From: Nitrososphaera sp.
Lineage (GTDB): Archaea; Thermoproteota; Nitrososphaeria; Nitrososphaerales; Nitrososphaeraceae
NCBI GenBank assembly: GCA_023252395.1
Contig: JAJPDY010000093.1
Location: forward strand, 1 to 5,594
Direction of reading: 5' to 3'
Length of the DNA stretch: 5,594 nucleotides
Part shown: piece by piece, positions 4,330-5,594 of the stretch
Position numbering within the stretch: the stretch's first letter is position 1
How the letters are laid out: every line of letters begins with the position of its first letter
Made by a program: the position numbers and the translations under genes
Notes under the pieces: generated by a model
What the model was told of the DNA's origin: nothing
The model's database searches: none
The model's input: only the letters and a program-made list of their open reading frames with translations

Positions 4330-5594
4330 GTGGAGAAGCAATCCTTCAAGTCTGATTTGAAATTTAGTGGTAAAACCGTTGTTGTCACCGGAAGCGGAAC
4401 TGGCATCGGGCAGGCAATAGCCAAAAAGTTTGCCGAGCAGGGCGCCAACATTGTCATAATGGGCAGGAGGAAGGAGCCGCTCGACCAGACCGCAGGCATA
4501 CTAAACGGGATTATTGCTTCTGCCGGGTCTTCAGGCAAGGTGGCGGTGTTCCCCGGAGTCGACGTTTCTGACGAGGCAGGCATTAACTCTATGTTTGAGA
4601 GCCTGAAGAAGCAGTTTGGCAGAGTCGACATCATTGTCAACAACGCCGGCGTTTCCGGCCCAGTCAAGACTTTTACAAACGCAAGCGTCAAAGAGTTCCG
4701 TGACGCAGTTGCCATACACCTGACAGGCACGTTCTGGACGTCGGCCAGCGGCCTGGGCGCGATGGAAAAGGGCGGCAAGATAATCACGATTGCAACGTTC
4801 TTTACTGAGGAGAATCGCTATGAGCAGAGACCTTACCGCTTCAGGACTCCATATACTGCGGCTCAGGGCGCAAAGAATCGCCTTGCAGAGGCCCTTGCGT
4901 GGGAGCTTGCAGAGCGGGACATACGCTCAATTGCGACAAACCCCGGGCCGGTGCACTCTGACAGGATATACAAGACAGTCTATCCGAAAGCTGCGGCAGA
5001 ATTCTTGCGCGTGGGCGGCTACCCCGGGCTCACGTCACTAGAGGTCGAGAAAGTCACTGCAGGCGCGCTCCCGCTGCTCGGTGAGCCAGACGATGTTGTT
5101 TCAAAAGGCGTACAGCAGGTTGCAGCAGAAATTGCCAAGGCCCGCGGGCAGGAAGACTCAACGAAACTGTCAGAAACCGTGGCTGGCGCCCTTGCCAAGA
5201 TGCAAGAGATCGCTGAAAAAATTCAGAATAACACCAGCAAAATGATAGTAGACGGCGAGTTCCTCACGCAGGAAGACGTTGCAGAGATGGTAATGAACCT
5301 CTGCGACGAAAAGATAAGCAAGCTTATCAACGGCAGGGTGATCCCAAACGACCGTGTTTTCTACCCAGTCAAGCCAATAGTCGGGACATCGGTTGACGGA
5401 CCGGAGAAGCCCGACCTGAACGGCAAGGTAATAGTCATCACGACCAGCTCGTCCGCCAAAAAGGATATTGAGCGAGTCAGGCAGGTCGCCAGAGTCATAC
5501 AGAATGCCGGCGCAAAACAGGTGATTGTGCTGACAAACAGCCAGCAGGACATGCCAGAATACCAAGAGTTCCACAGCCACGCCATCAACATGCT
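4330..5594 (+). CDS. Large SDR-superfamily protein with a second Rossmann-like domain (incomplete at window end)
   Basis: The open frame runs to the window edge, so only the first 421 residues are visible. Domain 1 is an SDR: LKFSGKTVVVTGSGTGIG (10-27), the TGxxxGIG NAD(P)-binding loop; GRR (45-47) after beta 2, which suggests NADP(H); VNNAG (103-107); and NPGPVHSDRI (204-213). The expected YxxxK is YTAAQ (175-179), so the catalytic Lys is Gln, and the region of the catalytic Ser reads ITIATFFT (152-159). A long helical insertion (about 215-312) precedes the usual last strand (EDV at 315-317, INGRVI at 333-338). From DLNGKVIVIT (362-371) a second Rossmann fold begins, but its glycine loop is TSSSAKK. 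Domain order and the PGP-x-x-SDRI motif resemble the N-terminal half of Chloroflexus malonyl-CoA reductase; this is from memory, not a search. Substrate and catalytic competence are unknown. Confidence 0.85.
   Translation, partial: MEKQSFKSDLKFSGKTVVVTGSGTGIGQAIAKKFAEQGANIVIMGRRKEPLDQTAGILNGIIASAGSSGKVAVFPGVDVSDEAGINSMFESLKKQFGRVDIIVNNAGVSGPVKTFTNASVKEFRDAVAIHLTGTFWTSASGLGAMEKGGKIITIATFFTEENRYEQRPYRFRTPYTAAQGAKNRLAEALAWELAERDIRSIATNPGPVHSDRIYKTVYPKAAAEFLRVGGYPGLTSLEVEKVTAGALPLLGEPDDVVSKGVQQVAAEIAKARGQEDSTKLSETVAGALAKMQEIAEKIQNNTSKMIVDGEFLTQEDVAEMVMNLCDEKISKLINGRVIPNDRVFYPVKPIVGTSVDGPEKPDLNGKVIVITTSSSAKKDIERVRQVARVIQNAGAKQVIVLTNSQQDMPEYQEFHSHAINM

Noticed and set aside
4302..4787. A 161-codon open frame on the minus strand opposite the SDR gene
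   Set aside because: It is the mirror of a clear SDR coding frame with all family motifs on the plus strand; its translation shows no domain, and it lacks a sensible promoter position.
5170..5580. A 136-codon minus-strand open frame near the window end
   Set aside because: It lies antisense to the continuing SDR frame and has the composition of a shadow frame.
1..5594. CRISPR arrays, insertion sequences, integrase attachment sites or prophage genes
   Set aside because: No regularly spaced repeats, transposase motifs or terminal inverted repeats with target duplications were seen; the region reads as ordinary core chromosome with two unknown genes.

Overview
The window looks like chromosomal DNA from an ammonia-oxidising-type thaumarchaeon (Nitrososphaera-like). 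This is an inference from archaeal promoter architecture (T/A-rich boxes about 26 bp before the start codon, with little or no leader), an ArsR-type archaeal regulator, archaeal-style purine genes, and two small proteins unlike anything I know from bacteria. Nothing here indicates a plasmid, phage or insertion sequence.

Layout. Positions 1-591 (minus) encode a winged-helix regulator with a C-terminal CxxC. Positions 592-869 are a non-coding gap whose left two thirds are very A/T-rich and contain a perfect 21-bp palindrome and a second inverted repeat; its right third is a short G/C-rich island. Positions 870-1703 (minus) are purC. An 89-bp divergent promoter region separates it from purK (1793-2977) and purE (2974-3507), which are translationally coupled through a 4-nt overlap. 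Then come two small genes on the plus strand (3539-3841, with a histidine-rich N-terminus, and 3848-4249), neither of which I recognise. From 4330 to the window edge runs a GTG-started, incomplete protein of the short-chain dehydrogenase/reductase (SDR) superfamily that begins a second Rossmann domain before the sequence ends.

Function. PurK and PurE together convert AIR to CAIR by the N5-CAIR route, and PurC uses CAIR to make SAICAR, so the centre of the window holds three consecutive steps of de novo IMP synthesis arranged around one divergent promoter region. The regulator may or may not control them. The two small genes have their own promoter-like box and form a pair.

The most interesting item is the last gene. 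Its order of motifs resembles the N-terminal half of the bifunctional malonyl-CoA reductase of Chloroflexus: an SDR domain, then a linker, then a degenerate second Rossmann domain. It lacks the standard SDR catalytic lysine (YTAAQ in place of YxxxK). Because the malonyl-CoA-reducing enzyme of the thaumarchaeal 3-hydroxypropionate/4-hydroxybutyrate cycle is, as far as I know, unassigned, this family is worth testing, although the missing lysine also fits a non-catalytic or repurposed protein.
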